DNA from: JAVJRN01 sp040218415
GTDB lineage: Bacteria > Bacteroidota > Bacteroidia > Cytophagales > Cyclobacteriaceae
DNA length: 64,000 nt
Assembly (NCBI GenBank): GCA_040218415.1
Contig: JAVJRN010000021.1
Location: 1-64,000 of the forward strand
Direction: 5' to 3'
Shown: positions 63,855 through 64,000 of the stretch, piece after piece
How the letters are laid out: every line of letters starts with the position of its first letter
Numbering within the stretch: position 1 is the first letter of the stretch
Translations under genes and position numbers: made by a program
Notes under the pieces: generated by a model
Seen by the model: the letters and a program-made list of their open reading frames with translations, nothing else
Databases searched by the model: none
Told to the model about the DNA's origin: nothing

Positions 63855-64000
63855 ATGAATGAGGATGTGAAGCAAGATGCCTCAATAGAAAATAAGAATA
63901 CCACAGAGGATTCTACCGCTATAAAAAAAGATTTATCGAAAGAGGCCGAGCAGTCCAACTCTGATCTGGAAGTCATCGAAAGTAAGGTGAGAACCGTTGG
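63855..64000 (+). CDS. 5' end of a gene cut by the window edge
   Basis: An open frame from ATG at 63855 runs to the end of the window (48 codons). The visible part is highly charged and low in hydrophobic residues (MNEDVKQDASIENKNTTEDS), suggesting a disordered cytoplasmic N-terminus. An upstream ATG at 63839 is closed by a stop after seven codons. Family not recognisable from this piece. Confidence 0.5.
   Translation, partial: MNEDVKQDASIENKNTTEDSTAIKKDLSKEAEQSNSDLEVIESKVRTV

Overview
The window comes from a member of the Bacteroidota, most likely a marine or free-living Cytophagales-type bacterium. The evidence is a type IX secretion sorting tail on a secreted amylase, a SusE/SusF-like lipoprotein, DUF2480, DUF5686 and DUF6787 family proteins, lipoboxes on many exported proteins, and several promoters of the Bacteroidota form TTG-N17 to 20-TAnnTTTG. 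I saw no rRNA gene, tRNA gene, CRISPR array, transposase or integrase.

Layout. Positions 1-3518 hold a minus-strand core operon: rpmH, rnpA, a C-terminal processing protease, tsaB and a DUF2480 gene. A probable structured small RNA lies at about 3797-3897. Positions 3903-9807 form a tight minus-strand operon: three intact and one broken paralogue of an exported, probably barrel-like protein, then a glycerophosphodiesterase lipoprotein and an adenosine kinase. After a metallophosphoesterase, 11285-20661 is a six-gene operon: an SGLT-type symporter, GlpK, GlpD, an amylosucrase-like GH13 enzyme, a GH13 alpha-glucosidase and a ROK sugar kinase. Together these could import a glucoside of glycerol and feed both halves into glycolysis; that is an inference. 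Positions 20821-30001 hold an ABC permease, pabC and pabB around a CHASE2 gene, a pseudouridine synthase, prfC and small membrane proteins. dnaK and a sulfotransferase follow.

Positions 33217-41795 form a second carbohydrate region: an orphan SusE-like lipoprotein, a large secreted GH13 enzyme, a vanadium-haloperoxidase-like lipoprotein and a trehalase lipoprotein. Positions 41817-46036 carry a Crp/Fnr regulator, a glycosyltransferase, and a DsbA-like plus SDR pair divergent from an HxlR regulator.

Positions of about 46100-52200 look like an accessory, defence-type island: a type II restriction-modification pair whose 3' ends overlap, an Abi/HEPN gene between 240-bp direct repeats, a TonB-domain gene, a two-helix membrane gene between 59-bp repeats, and an unrecognised gene followed by a cut-off start of a PIN-like gene between a third repeat pair. 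One intergenic region (50229-50463) folds like an integron attC site, and two genes begin 14-17 bases after the same GTTAGCG core. An alternating 21-bp minisatellite (52438-52682) then precedes an ECF sigma factor, a probable anti-sigma factor and a small exported protein made of two TonB-plug-like repeats.

The right end (54328-64000) holds a RapA-type helicase, a second S41-like protein, a 3D-domain lipoprotein, a DUF5686 outer-membrane protein, an NYN/LOTUS protein and the start of a gene cut by the window edge.
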